A stretch of DNA of 64,000 nt from Girardinichthys multiradiatus (taxonomy: Eukaryota; Chordata; Actinopteri; Cyprinodontiformes; Goodeidae). The stretch's first letter is position 1. Every line of letters starts with the position of its first letter. The stretch lies in assembly GCF_021462225.1 (NCBI RefSeq), contig NC_061816.1:14595390-14659389 (forward strand). The letters run 5' to 3'. Under the pieces are notes generated by a model. That model had not been told where the DNA came from. It did not search any database and was given only the letters and a program-made list of their open reading frames with translations. Positions 44,597 through 55,280 of the stretch are shown one piece after another. Made by a program: the position numbers and the translations under genes.

Positions 44597-46165
44597 CAGG
44601 TCCTTCTCAAAATATTAGCATATTGTGATAAAGTTCATTATTTTGCATAATGTAACGATGAAAATTTTACATTCATATATTTTAGATTCATTGCACCCTA
44701 ACTGAAATATTTCAGGTCTTTTATTGTCTTAATACGGATGATTTTGGCATACAGCTCATGAGAACCCACAATTCCTATCTCACAAAATTAGCATATTTCA
44801 TCCGACCAATAAAAGAAAAGTGTTTTTAATACAAAAAACGTCAACCTTCAAATAATCATGTACAGTTATGCACTCAATACGTGGTCGGGAATCCTTTGGC
44901 AGAAATGACTGCTTCAATGCGGCGTGGCATGGAGGCAATCAGCCTGTGGCACTGCTGAGGTCTTATGGAGGCCCAGGATGCTTCGATAGCGGCCTTTAGC
45001 TCATCCAGAGTGTTGGGTCTTTAGTCTCTCAATGTTCTCTTCACAATATCCCACAGATTCTCTATGGGGTTCAGGTCAGGAGAGTTGGCAGGCCAATTGA
45101 GCACAGTGATACCATGGTCAGTAAACCATTTACCAGTGGTTTTGGCACTGTGAGCAGGTGCCAGGTCGTGCTGAAAAATGAAATCTTCATCTCCATAAAG
45201 CTATTCAGCAGATGGAAGCATGAAGTGCTCCAAAATCTCCTGATAGCTAGCTGCATTGACCCTGCCCTTGATAAAACACAGTGGACCAACACCAGCAGCT
45301 CACACGGCACCCCAGACCATCACTGACTGTGGGTACTTGACGCTGGACTTCTGGCATTTTGGCATTTCCTTCTCCCCAGTCTTCCTCCAGACTCTGGCAC
45401 CTTGATTTCCGAATGACATGCAGAATTTGCTTTCATCCGAAAAAAGTACTTTGGACCACTGAGCAACAGTCCAGTGCTGCTTCTCTGTAGCCCAGGTCAG
45501 GCGCTTCTGCCGCTGTTTCTGGTTCAAAAGTGGCTTGACCTGGGGAATGCGGCACCTGTAGCCCATTTCCTGCACACGCCTGTGCACGGTGGCTCTGGAT
45601 GTTTCTACTCCAGACTCAGTCCACTGCTTCCGCAGGTCCCCCAAGGTCTGAAATTGGCCCTTCTCCACAATCTTCCTCAGGGTCCGGTCACCTCTTCTCG
45701 TTGTGCAGCGTTTTCTGCCACACTTTTTCCTTCCCACAGACTTTCCACTGAGGTTCCTTGATACAGCACTCTGGGAACAGCCTCTTCGTTCAGAAATTTC
45801 TTTCTGTGTCTTACCCTCTTGCTTGAGGGTGTCAATAGTGGCCTTCTGGGCAGCAGTCAGGTTGGCAGTCTTACCCATGATTGGGGTTTTGAGTGATGAA
45901 CCAGGCTGGTTAACTCGTTGATTCAGATGATTAGGTTCATAGCTCGTTTAGAGACCCTTTTAATGATATGCTAATTTTGTGAGATAGGAATTTTGGGTTT
46001 TCATGAGCTGTATGCCACAATCATCCGTATTAAGACAATAAAAGACCTGAAATATTTCAGTTAGTGTGCAATGAATCTAAAATATATGAATGTTAAATTT
46101 TCATCATTACATTATGGAAAATAATGAACTTTATCACAATATGCTAATATTTTGAGAAGAACCTG
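44597..46165 (-). mobile_element. Tc1-like transposon, full length, inactivated
   Basis: 1569 bp between TA duplications (44595-44596, 46166-46167). Ends CAGGTCCTTCTCAAAATATT and its inverse, with terminal inverted repeats of about 200 bp (inner end near 45968). The transposase gene on the minus strand spans 44874-45878. Same family as 35430-36668. The terminal repeats differ at a few positions (for example aagaacctg at the right end), showing moderate age. Confidence 0.95.
44874..45878 (-). pseudogene. Tc1-like DD34E transposase, 334 codons with three stops
   Basis: DNA transposase that would bind the terminal repeats and cut and paste the element at TA sites. Starting at MGKTANLTAAQK, it has two helix-turn-helix DNA-binding segments with a GRKKCGRKR linker (first 120 residues). 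The DDE core follows: FSDESKF (first Asp), IFQHDLAPAHSAK (second Asp) and SPDLNPIENLWD (Glu). Only three premature stops spoil it, all in frame: TGA at 45302-45300, TAG at 45203-45201 and TAA at 45023-45021. No frameshift was found. Length equals that usual for Tc1 transposases (about 340 residues). Confidence 0.93.
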
Positions 46166-46167
46166 TA

Positions 46168-47099
46168 TATGCAACTGGTGAGGCAGCTCAATGAATGACT
46201 TTGCACTCTAGAAAATGTACAGCGCTCTGTATTTTTGTTTTCTCTCACCTAACACACTGTAAATGTGTACTCCACTGTTATATCTACACAAGTATAACTT
46301 ATGGAAATGAGATGGTTTCTGGCACTGTCCTGAAGATGACAGGTTGCAAAACTGTAGACTTGATGAGCACATTCAAGCTGTGATCCAAGCAGTGAGCAGT
46401 CAGAACAACCCTGGAGATACACAAACAAAATCATGACCAAGATGGTGTGTGACATGCACGTGGCCAAAGCTGAGAATAAAGCCTTGTAGCAATACATCAT
46501 CAAAGGAAGACCTAATGTGACAGTTCCACACCTCTTCTGTGCAAGACAAAACACAGTACAATCTGTCAGTGAAAATGATATTATTAGAGCTGCGGCTGAC
46601 CTGCTCTCCTTTAGGGAATAGTCCCAGAATAAAAAGAGAAATGTTGGTTAAGTACATTGGTAAGCATGAAAGTTTCATAGCAACAAACAGAGGGCAGTGT
46701 TTATTTTTTTTAAACCCATTCATATTTTAACTTGCCTCGAACAGAGCAAAGACAAAAAAATATACAAATCTGTTTGTGCTGATGCTATGCATTAATGCAG
46801 TAGGTATAAAATATGGGCGATACATGTATTTTATCGGCCATATTTGGCATATAATAATGCCAAAAATACGAGAGAGAGGTTATTTTCATGTGAACAATTT
46901 CTATGTGCAAGAATGCATGCTGCATTAGGAATTTAAGATTAAGAATAGAATCCAGTCGGCTGAGTGATAAACTAGAAAGAACAAGGACTGCTTTTCAGCT
47001 CTGACCCTTGACAATTTTGCATACAAGTGTTTCGGTTACTGCAGAGTTTGCATGAGATTCATTTTTGAATGCATCTGTTTGTGTATTTTGCACATTATA
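46168..47099. other. Interval with no recognised feature
   Basis: ORFs on both strands (46249-46723) overlap and show no domain. Possibly unique DNA. Confidence 0.5.
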
Positions 47100-47583
47100 T
47101 AACCCAGATGCATCACTGTTAGATACGGTAAGAGGTCACAATTGGGTTCTGAATTTCAGAAAGGAACTGCCGAACGTCCAAGAATCTCCCAGTGTCAAAA
47201 TGACCCTTTGCAGACAGAACAGCTCTAAATACAGTAAGATTGTTATTCATGCTGGCGGTAATGACACCCGGTGACGTCAATCGGAGGTCCCCAAAGTTAG
47301 TGTTGCTTCGGTGTGTAAGTTTGACAAAACAATGTCGGACTCCGTAATTTTCTCTGGTCCCCTCCCCGATCTGACCAGTGACGACATGTTTAGCCGCATG
47401 CTGTCATTCAATCGCTGGCTGTCTAGGTGGTGTCCAGAAAACAATGTGGGCTACACTGATAATTGGCGAACATTTTGGGGAAAACCTGGTCTGATCCGGA
47501 GAGACGGCATCCATCCCACTTTGGATGGAGCAGCTCTTCTTTCTAGGAATCTGGCCACATTTATTAGTTCTCCAAAACTCTGA
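47100..47583 (+). pseudogene. LINE ORF1 C-terminal, SGNH esterase-like
   Basis: Part of ORF1. The frame ending in IVIHAGGNDTR has the GxND block of SGNH/GDSL hydrolases. After a stop, the frame 47311-47583 continues and ends with IRRDGIHPTLDGAALLSRN, carrying the Asp-x-x-His pair of the catalytic triad. Esterase-type ORF1 proteins occur in L2/CR1-group elements. The nucleophile serine region upstream is missing. The stop between the two frames makes it non-functional. Confidence 0.75.
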
Positions 47584-50306
47584 AAACCCAGGGTTCAGAC
47601 CAGGAAGCAGGGTCATAGTTTAATACTCCTCTGTGTAGCTTCTGTACTGCTACCCACCCATTACCCTATTAAGACAGTGTCTCGCCCACAGCCAAAATTG
47701 AATAGATTAAAAAATAATCTAAAAGGAGGAAATCAGGAAAATTTCCAAAAAATAAACACAACTCAGACTGAAAATAAAAATAAAACAATTGAATGTGGTC
47801 TACTGAACATAAGATCTCTCTCTTCAAAAAGACATTGTTAGTTAGTGACCTGATTTGTGACAATCAGATTGATTTATTTTGCCTCACAGAAACCTGGCCG
47901 CAGCAAGAGGATTATGTTACTATGAATGAGTCAACTCCTACTAATTATTTAAATTTTCACATTCCTCAAAATACTGGGTGAGGAGGAGGAGTAGCAACCA
48001 CCTTTCAGTCCGATTATTGATTAGTTCCAGACCAGTCAATAGCTACCACTCTTTTGAATATTTAATCCTTAGTTTTCCTCATCCAAATTGCAAAGCACTA
48101 AAACCACTTCTGTTTGTTGTTTTGTACCGTCCACCAGGCCCTTACTCTCAATTTTTAGATCAGTTTTCAGACCTTTGATTTAGTGTTAAATAGAGATAAA
48201 GTTATTATAGTGGGGGATTTTAACATTCATGTTGACACTGAAAGTGATAGCCTAAATATAGCGTTTAATGCTATCTTAGACTCAATTGGCTTTGCTCAAA
48301 ACATTAACAAACCTACCCACCATCTGGCGATGCTGTAACAACCATTAAATAATCTGTTCCACTTTTAATTTCCTCATTACCACTGAAAAGCACAGTGGAG
48401 GGCAATAATTCTGTTTCTGCCCCTTCACAAATTGATTATTTTGTTCATAGTGTTTCTTCATCATTGCGTGATGCATTAGACAATGCAGCCACCTTGAAAA
48501 AGAAGGTAATCATTCATAGGAGGCAGGCTCCTTGGTTTAATTCAGAGCTGCATACTTAAAAGGGAATGTTAGAAAATTGGAGAGAAAATGGCGCTCCACA
48601 CACCTAGAGGATTCTTACTTAATCTGGAAAAATAGCCTACTGTTGTATAAAAAGACACTTCGCCAAGCCAGAAAAGCTTATTTTTCATCATTAATAGAAG
48701 AGAACAAGAATAATCCTAGGTTTCTTTGTAGTACAGTTGCTAAACTTACACAGAGTCATAGCTCTGTTGAGCCATCCATTGCCTTAGCTCTTAGCAGTCA
48801 TGACTTTATGGGATTCTTCTTAAATAAAATTGATTCTATTGAAAAGAAAATCTTTGACATACTCCCGAAGATGATTACTTTGTCCTTAGCAAGTGAGACA
48901 ACATTGGAAGTAATTGCAGAACCTGATTTGTGTTTGGACTGTTTTGATCCTGTGAAGCTTCCTGAGTTATCAGAAATAATAGCTTCATCTAAACCTTCAA
49001 CTTGTATGTTAGACCCAATCCCAACCAAATTATTTAAGGAAGTGTTTCCTCTGATTACCAGCCCCATTTTAGATATGATTAATCTATCTTTAGTAAATGG
49101 ATATGTACCACAGGCTTTTAAGGTAGCTGTAATTAAACCTTTACTTAAAAAACCTTCGCTTGATTGAGATGACTTGAAAAATTACAGACCTATATCTAAT
49201 CTTCCATTCTTATCTAAAATTCTTGAGAAAATAGTTGCTAATCAAATGTGTGAGCATTTACACAGCAATGACCTGTTTGAAGAGTTTCAGTCAGGCTTCA
49301 GAGCTCATCATAGCACTGAAACAGCTCTGCTGAAAATCACTAATGATATTCTTATGGCCTCAGATAATGGACTTGTGTCTGTACTGGTTCTGTTAGATCA
49401 CAGTGCTGCATTTGATACAGTCGACCATAATATTCTCTTAAAAAGGCTGGAATATGCTGTAGGGATCAGGGGAACAGCGCTACGCTGGTTTAAATATTAT
49501 CTGTCTGACAAATTCCAGTTTGTTCATGTAAATGATAAATAATCTTTAAACTCCAGGGTTAATTGTGGAGTACCACAGGGTTCAGTACTTGGGCCAATTC
49601 TCTATACTAAATATTTGCTTCCAATAGTTCAAATTATCAGGCAGCATAGGATACATTTTCACTGTTACGCTGATGATACTCAGCTTTACTTATCCATAAA
49701 TCCTGATGAACTCAACCAGTTAGATAGACTACAAGCATGTCTTAAAGATATAAAAACTTGGATGACTTTAAATTTTTTGCTTCTAAATTCAGACAAGACA
49801 GAAGTTGTCGTCTTTGGACCAGAGTCTTTAAAAACGAAACTGCTTAGTCAATCACTTAACCTGGATGGCATTAAATTGACCTCCAGTAATAAATTAAAAA
49901 ACATTGGTGTTACTTTTGACCAGGACATGTCATTTAAATCCCATATTAAACAGGTTTATAGGATTTCCTTCTTTCACCTCCAGAACATTGCCAAAATCTG
50001 AAATATTCTATCCAGGAGTGACGCTGAAAAACTAGTCCATGCATTTGTTACATCAAGGCTGGACTATTGTAATTCTCTACTATCAGGATGTCCACAAAAA
50101 GCAGTTAAAAGCCTTCAGCTTATTCAAAATGCTGCAGCAAGACTTGTGATGAAAATTAAAAAGAGAGATCATATTTCTCCTATTTTAGCGTCCTTTCATT
50201 GGCTCCCTGTTAAATCCAGAATAGAATTTAAAATTCTTCTCCTCACATATAAAGCCCTTAATGATGTAGCTCCATCATACATCAGAGATCTGATTGTTCC
50301 ATCTTT

Positions 50307-51492
50307 CCTTTCTTTTCCTTTTCTTGCTCTCGGTGGAGGTGGACGCTTTTTCTCTGTCTCCCGCACCCCTCCCATATCTGCCCTGCTTCAGCTCTGTGTC
50401 TTGTCTTTTTTGGAGCCTCTTTTTGTACATCTTCCAAATTCTTCCAAAATATGGATTTGGTCAGCTGGTCTCTCAATGCAATTGATCAAATTTTCTCGAC
50501 GAGAAGACAGGGGTCGGGAGAGCCCACTTGCCCGGACGGGACATTTTTCTCCGGATACACGATGGACTCCTGGCAGAAGTGGAGGATTGTGTGTCTGTCG
50601 ATAATGTCAGTCGAGGATGTGGAAGATGTGTATATAATTGGATGTTTGATTTCAGGATTTCTGCTTTTTGGAATCAGCGGTTACCTGGCATATCGAGAAA
50701 TTCTGAAAATGTCAGCAGCTGTTCTGGCCATTGTAAGGCTGCCTGGCATGTGTGATGGGATCTTCAGAGCAATCAACACTCAGACTGAGATGTTACGTGA
50801 GCTCAATCGCAGACTGGATGTGATCCTTACACAGGATCGCAAGCAGGTTGCGGTTCCTGGACTCAGGGGTGAAATGTTGGAGAAAGTTGTTCGCTCAGAT
50901 CTGGCAGAAAGACCAGGAATTTGGCTGTTTGGATTTGCCTTTGAGAAGCAGCAGCGAGACTCTCAAGGCTGACGGACAATTAAGACTCAGCCTAACCCAA
51001 ATAATTATTGTTTTTCTGAATCTGGCTCCTCTGCACGGCCTTGATGGCTGGCTTTCTTCAACTTCTCCTGGAAGTTATGTAAACATGAGGCTCTGCTCCC
51101 TCTGCCCCCTCCCTTCCCTGAGGACATCTGTGGACCTGCTCAGAACTTGGCCGGTTGATGTACATGCCATATGCACCCCTCACACCACCTTCACCGTTCC
51201 CGGCATGATGTTGTTTTGTGAACTTGTTGCTTTTTTGTGCTGAGGTTTTTTTGCAGTCTCAAACTGTATCCTGCTAAGGATAAAGTGTGAAATGTGATAT
51301 TTTTCCCTCTACTTACCTAATGTGGCCTCTTTTCTCATCTAGCAAGGGCAGTGCCTGTGAGTGGGCAGCAAAGCCTCGGTGACCCGTCCCCCCATTGTCT
51401 TGTGTCATGATGTATGTTTGGATGGGTTGTACTGGAATTCTAATTTCCCCTCGGGGATCAATAAAGTATTTTTTAATTTGAATTGAATCTTT
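50307..51492 (+). mobile_element. ORF-carrying retroposon inserted in LINE ORF2
   Basis: 1186-bp insert between 6-bp repeats atcttt (50301-50306 and 51487-51492). Its left end starts with the pyrimidine tract CCTTTCTTTTCCTTTTCTTG, like a 5'-TOP mRNA start. It contains one clean ORF (50451-50972), then a 500-bp 3' part ending CCCCTCGGGGATCAATAAAGTATTTTTTAATTTGAATTGAA. That end holds a short hairpin (CCCCTCGGGG), a poly(A)-like AATAAA, and a tail resembling the host LINE tail (TGAATTGAAT). It has no RT of its own. It therefore looks like a processed, LINE-mobilised element. No introns or LTRs are seen. Confidence 0.8.
50451..50972 (+). CDS. Predicted single-pass membrane protein of 173 residues in a retroposon
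   Basis: Unknown function. The ATG at 50451 is in a good context (A at -3, G at +4) and no stop interrupts 173 codons. Residues 1-58 are polar and include a motif MDSWQKWRIVCLS; about 59-80 (YIIGCLISGFLLFGISGYLAY) are a strong hydrophobic segment. Residues 85-130 look helical and amphipathic (AINTQTEMLRELNRRLDVIL), possibly a coiled coil. The C-terminus is basic and charged (EMLEKVVRSDLAE). No signal peptide precedes the membrane segment, so a type II or tail-anchored-like topology is possible. I recognise no conserved family beyond a vague resemblance to uncharacterised fish proteins. The frame's intactness inside a broken LINE suggests it is younger than the LINE or maintained by selection at a source locus. 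Confidence 0.65.
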   Translation: MDLVSWSLNAIDQIFSTRRQGSGEPTCPDGTFFSGYTMDSWQKWRIVCLSIMSVEDVEDVYIIGCLISGFLLFGISGYLAYREILKMSAAVLAIVRLPGMCDGIFRAINTQTEMLRELNRRLDVILTQDRKQVAVPGLRGEMLEKVVRSDLAERPGIWLFGFAFEKQQRDSQG

Positions 51493-52575
51493 GTTCCTAA
51501 CAGGGCACTTCGTTCTCAGACTGCAGGTTTACTGTTGGTTCCTAGAGACTCTAGAAGTAGAATGGGTTAATCCTTTAGTTATCGAGCTCCTCTCCTGTGG
51601 AACCAGCTCCTGGTTTTGAGACGACATTGTTGTAAATAAGCGCCATTTAACTAAATAATCTGAACTGAAACTATCTGTGTAGTTATGCTGCTATAGGCTT
51701 AGACTGCTGGAGGACATAATGACCACTTTCACCCTCTTCGCTACATTCTCACACTACTCTCCAATTTTGCATTATTTGCTGTTATTTCAGTTTTTAACTT
51801 TGTTCTCTCTTTTCTCTTCCTAGAAGCTACACCTGGCCTGGCTCTGTGTCTACCTGTGACACCTTTCTGGAGAGGGGAATCGTCCGAGCTTCTGCTGGCA
51901 ACAACTTAATGCTCACCCTCTACCGATGATCCACATGGCCCTGTCTTTTAGTGTTTAACCCTTTCTCTCTCCTAGACATGGCGATTGACTGAGCTTAACT
52001 GTAACTAACTGTATGTGCTCTCTTTTAGACTCTAACCCTGAAAACTGAGTTTATCTGTTCTTTCTTTCTAGGTGAAACGACTAAAGGAGCTACATCCATT
52101 AACATTTACTTTTCCTTCCCATAGAACGTACTCCTGGATCAGTGCTTCTTTGTTCTCTTTGTGTCTCTGCTCTGTTCTCTCTAACCCCCAGTCGGTCATG
52201 GCAGATGGGCGCTCACACTGAGCCTGGTTCTGCTGGAGGTTTCTTCCTGTTAAAAGGGAGTTTTTCCTCTCCGCTGTCGCTACATGCATGCTCAGTATGA
52301 AGGATTGCTGCAAAGTCAATGCCATTGACTGTCCACTATCTCTACATGCTAATCCAGGAGAAGTGAATGCTGCAAGTCACTGACTGGATGCAATCTGCTG
52401 GGTTTCCTTAGACAGAAATTTTTTTTTATCCAATTTGAATAAATAACTAACTCTGACTGCACTGTTCAATGGTTAGGATTAATTGGAATGTATGTACCTG
52501 ACTATTGTGAAGTGCCTTGAGACAACATGTGTTGTGAATTGGCGCTATATAAATAAAACTGAATTGAATTGAATT

Positions 52576-54939
52576 AAAGTCAAAGGAGATGATCCCTCCA
52601 GCCGAGTGAGAGTTGGGCTGGAAAACAAAGTTGGTTCCAAGACAGTAAAACAGCCTTCTCACCCAACTGTGGGTATTCGTTATTTGTTCTCGTCTATCTG
52701 AACCTGCTGGATGTCAACTTTCTAGTTTCCTCATTAAACTTTCCTCAAGTTTAAATCAGATACTTAAATCTTTGAATTGAATCTTGAGTTTAAATAGTTA
52801 CTCAGCAAATGATAATCTAAACCATTCTCAGTCCCTTTCTGAATTTTCCTTTAAATGTAAGACTTTGCGTTAGTTTCTTGGTTTCTTTACAACAGTTAAT
52901 TGTATTTTTTTTTTTAAGTTTGATTACTGACATGCTAATTGTTGATTAAATTATTAATTTTTATTAATAATTATTATAAATAATTGGATCAAACATAATC
53001 ATTCACTTCAACTTCAAACTGAATTGTCAATATTGAGATTTTGTAAATATATTTATTTTCCTATTGCTTTTCATGAATGCAACTGGGGCTCACGAATGAA
53101 GTAAAATGTTTAAATTGATAAACAAAAAGAGACTTAAAGGAGTGTACTGCACTAGAATAATCATAGAAATTAGCTACTTCAATCAGCTGCAGATTCTGAT
53201 GACAGAAGGACTGACAGGTGGCCGTGCCAATCATGCCTGCAGGTGACGTTATTTGTGGAAAGCAACAATAACAAATTAGCACCTGTCAGAGGTCGTCAGA
53301 GGGCCATGGAGCTGGGTCAACAGCTGTTGGCCAAGTGATTAAGGTGGCTGCCAAGTTGAGAAAGAAAACGTCAGAAAATAGACCAGGACTTTATTAGAAA
53401 GCATTGCCCGCAGATCACATTTGTGTCAAATAGCAACAAAACATTTTGTAGATCATTAACTGCTAAATCTAATTGAAGTAAAATATTATCACTCCTACAA
53501 CTCTAAGAAACTGAGCTTTATCTTTTTCTTACTTTAATGAAAGAGGCTTGTAGATGCATTACTGTTTAATTCAGAAGCCAGCTTTTAGAAGTAAGCAAAT
53601 TTTCTCAGATAGCTGGTTTTGGCATTCTTTAACCTCCATACACACAAGAAAATTCTGTGGCTAGCAGATTACATCCTTGTCATCAAGAGTTTCTATTTAA
53701 AGCATAGGTATACATTGTGATGGAAAGCAGATGACATGATTTATCAGGGTCCTTCCTGAAGACAGTGTTTATGGTGACTGATGTTAGAGGCCCACGCTCC
53801 GCCGGCCACTCCGAGCCTTCCGTCTCAACAACCTTCTAAATCCCATTTTTATTGTGATTGGAGGTCATCAGCAGAACTGTCAGTGTGCAATTTCACACAG
53901 AAAAATTGCCATCCATGCTCGCGGACAGACAAGTAAATGGAGTGCCGCGTCAATAAACCAAGCAAAGACGAGACATATAGCAGTTAAATGATAAAAAGAA
54001 CACGAATCTTCATACTTTTGAATCGTTTTGTATTCAATACATAGACTCTGCAAAAGGGTTCTTGCTGTTTGAAGTCTGTCTGGGTTCAGCCTTTTTCATG
54101 CTGCAATTCCTGAGATTATGGTTTTTTTAGGTGTAAAGTGTTGTTTCTAGCCACGAGAAGAGTGTAAACTTGTACAAGGTGTTTCATTTTGGAACTCTGT
54201 GTTTGTCAGACTATTGACTGGTTTATAGTGTTGAGAAATCAAGCTACTTTGCCAAGGAAAAGTGTTTACCGCCTTACAGATTCTTTCCGTTTTATCACTC
54301 TTGAAAAAAAATGTGAAACTCTTGATGGCAGTTGTCACCAAATGTGGGACAAGTTATTAGGTTTGGAAAGCATGTTTACCCAAAAAAAGCATCTTTTATC
54401 AGTTCTTCTGATGAGTCTTCTTGCTAAACAAAACCTGCTTTCTAAATAAGATGGCATGTTATTTACCTATTTAGAATTGTTGATATCGTGTTAGCAAACA
54501 TAACTAAATTGGTAGTAGCTTGGAAATCGTCCCTAGCAAGGTCTTGGTTAAACGTATATATATGTTACCATACAAACAATAAAAGATTGTGAATACCACA
54601 TACTAAGTCAACTTGCTGAAACTAAAGAGTAAAACACATCAGAGGCGTGTGTCATGTAAAAAATACCACTGGCTGTTTTGCTAAATTAAAACTAGTGGTA
54701 TTTCCTCATTAGGAACATTATACTGGCTGGCCTAAAAGTTGAATTTCTGTTTAATCTTTTTTTTTTTCCTTTATAGTGAACAGCAGTTTTATGGACAAAA
54801 ATGCCTTGCTTATTTCTGGGGAGAATGGGCAGAAATGTTGAAGGAACGGAAGAGTCACTCAAACAGTCACTGGTTACAACAAAGAAATGTGGTATACATC
54901 TCTGAATACAATGACACATGAAGCAGATGGTCTACAAGC
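52576..54939. other. AT-rich interval, one patch possibly conserved
   Basis: 53790-53960 is GC-richer than its surroundings and has no repeat signature, so it could be a conserved non-coding element, but this is a guess. The rest shows nothing recognised. Confidence 0.4.
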
Positions 54940-55280
54940 AGCCGAAGACCACAGTGGATACCACTCCTCTCAGGTAGGATCAAGAAACTCTGGCATGGGA
55001 TACCAAAATTAAACAATATCAGACTGAAAATACCCTTTCTGGTCTGATTAGTTACAGTTTCAGTTGCAACGTTTAAACAGTGGGTTCACAATTTGGCAAA
55101 CACAACATAAAAGCATGTACTGTATCCATCCTGCCTTGTATAAACATTGTACGCAGGTGGTGGTGTTATGGTGTGGATGATATTTTCCAGGCACATTTTG
55201 AGCCTCTTTGTACCAAATGAGCATTGTTAAATAGTATTTTTGCAAACCTTCTCCATCCCTTTGGGACCACAGTGTACAGT
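54940..55280 (+). pseudogene. Tc1-like transposase middle fragment
   Basis: From agaccacagtggataccactcctctc to ccctttgggaccacagtgta. On the plus strand it matches the middle of a Tc1 gene, where a typical copy encodes a DHSGYHSSQ-like segment, then the first Asp region and a WWWCYGVDDIF-like stretch. Many stops are present. No inverted repeats surround it. A related piece, further along the gene, lies at 2110-2280. Confidence 0.7.

Larger units (their letters stand above)
47790..51640 (+). pseudogene. LINE ORF2 (endonuclease and reverse transcriptase), broken
   Basis: Endonuclease: LLNIRSLSSK-type start (47787-47830), FCLTETWPQQEDY, YRPPGPYSQFLDQF and a GDFNIHVDTES block (about 48213-48245). 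RT in the 48577-49167 and 49174-49542 frames has LKNYRPISNLPFLSKILEK and ETALLKITND, then VLLDHSAAFDTVDH (first catalytic Asp). Around 49665 CYADDTQLYLS is the catalytic DD box. The thumb runs to LNDVAPSYIRDL (50290). After the inserted retroposon, a short end (RALRSQ-like to WNQLLVL) follows. Stops occur at 47982, 49165-49167, 49540 and 50001. Catalytic residues are intact. Confidence 0.88.
47100..52575 (+). mobile_element. L2-clade LINE, nearly full ORF content, split by a 1.19-kb retroposon
   Basis: Non-LTR retrotransposon of the L2/CR1 group within the Jockey superfamily. It begins within ORF1 (5' truncated), then endonuclease (47790-48560), RT (48577-50300) and the ORF2 end (51492-51640). 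A long 3' UTR ends at 52575 with the conserved 3' stem region (aagtgccttgagacaaca...ggcgctatataaataaaa) and TGAATTGAATTGAATT tail. Several stops and frame changes interrupt ORF2, so it is inactive. Mobilisation of SINE-like partners sharing the tail is plausible. Confidence 0.9.

Noticed and set aside
45474..45921. Plus-strand ORFs over the Tc1 transposase
   Set aside because: Antisense shadows of the transposase gene; the same antisense frame appears in the sister copy at 36286.
54189..54449. 86-codon ORF with hAT-like wording
   Set aside because: Composition is suggestive but I could not find catalytic or zinc-finger motifs.
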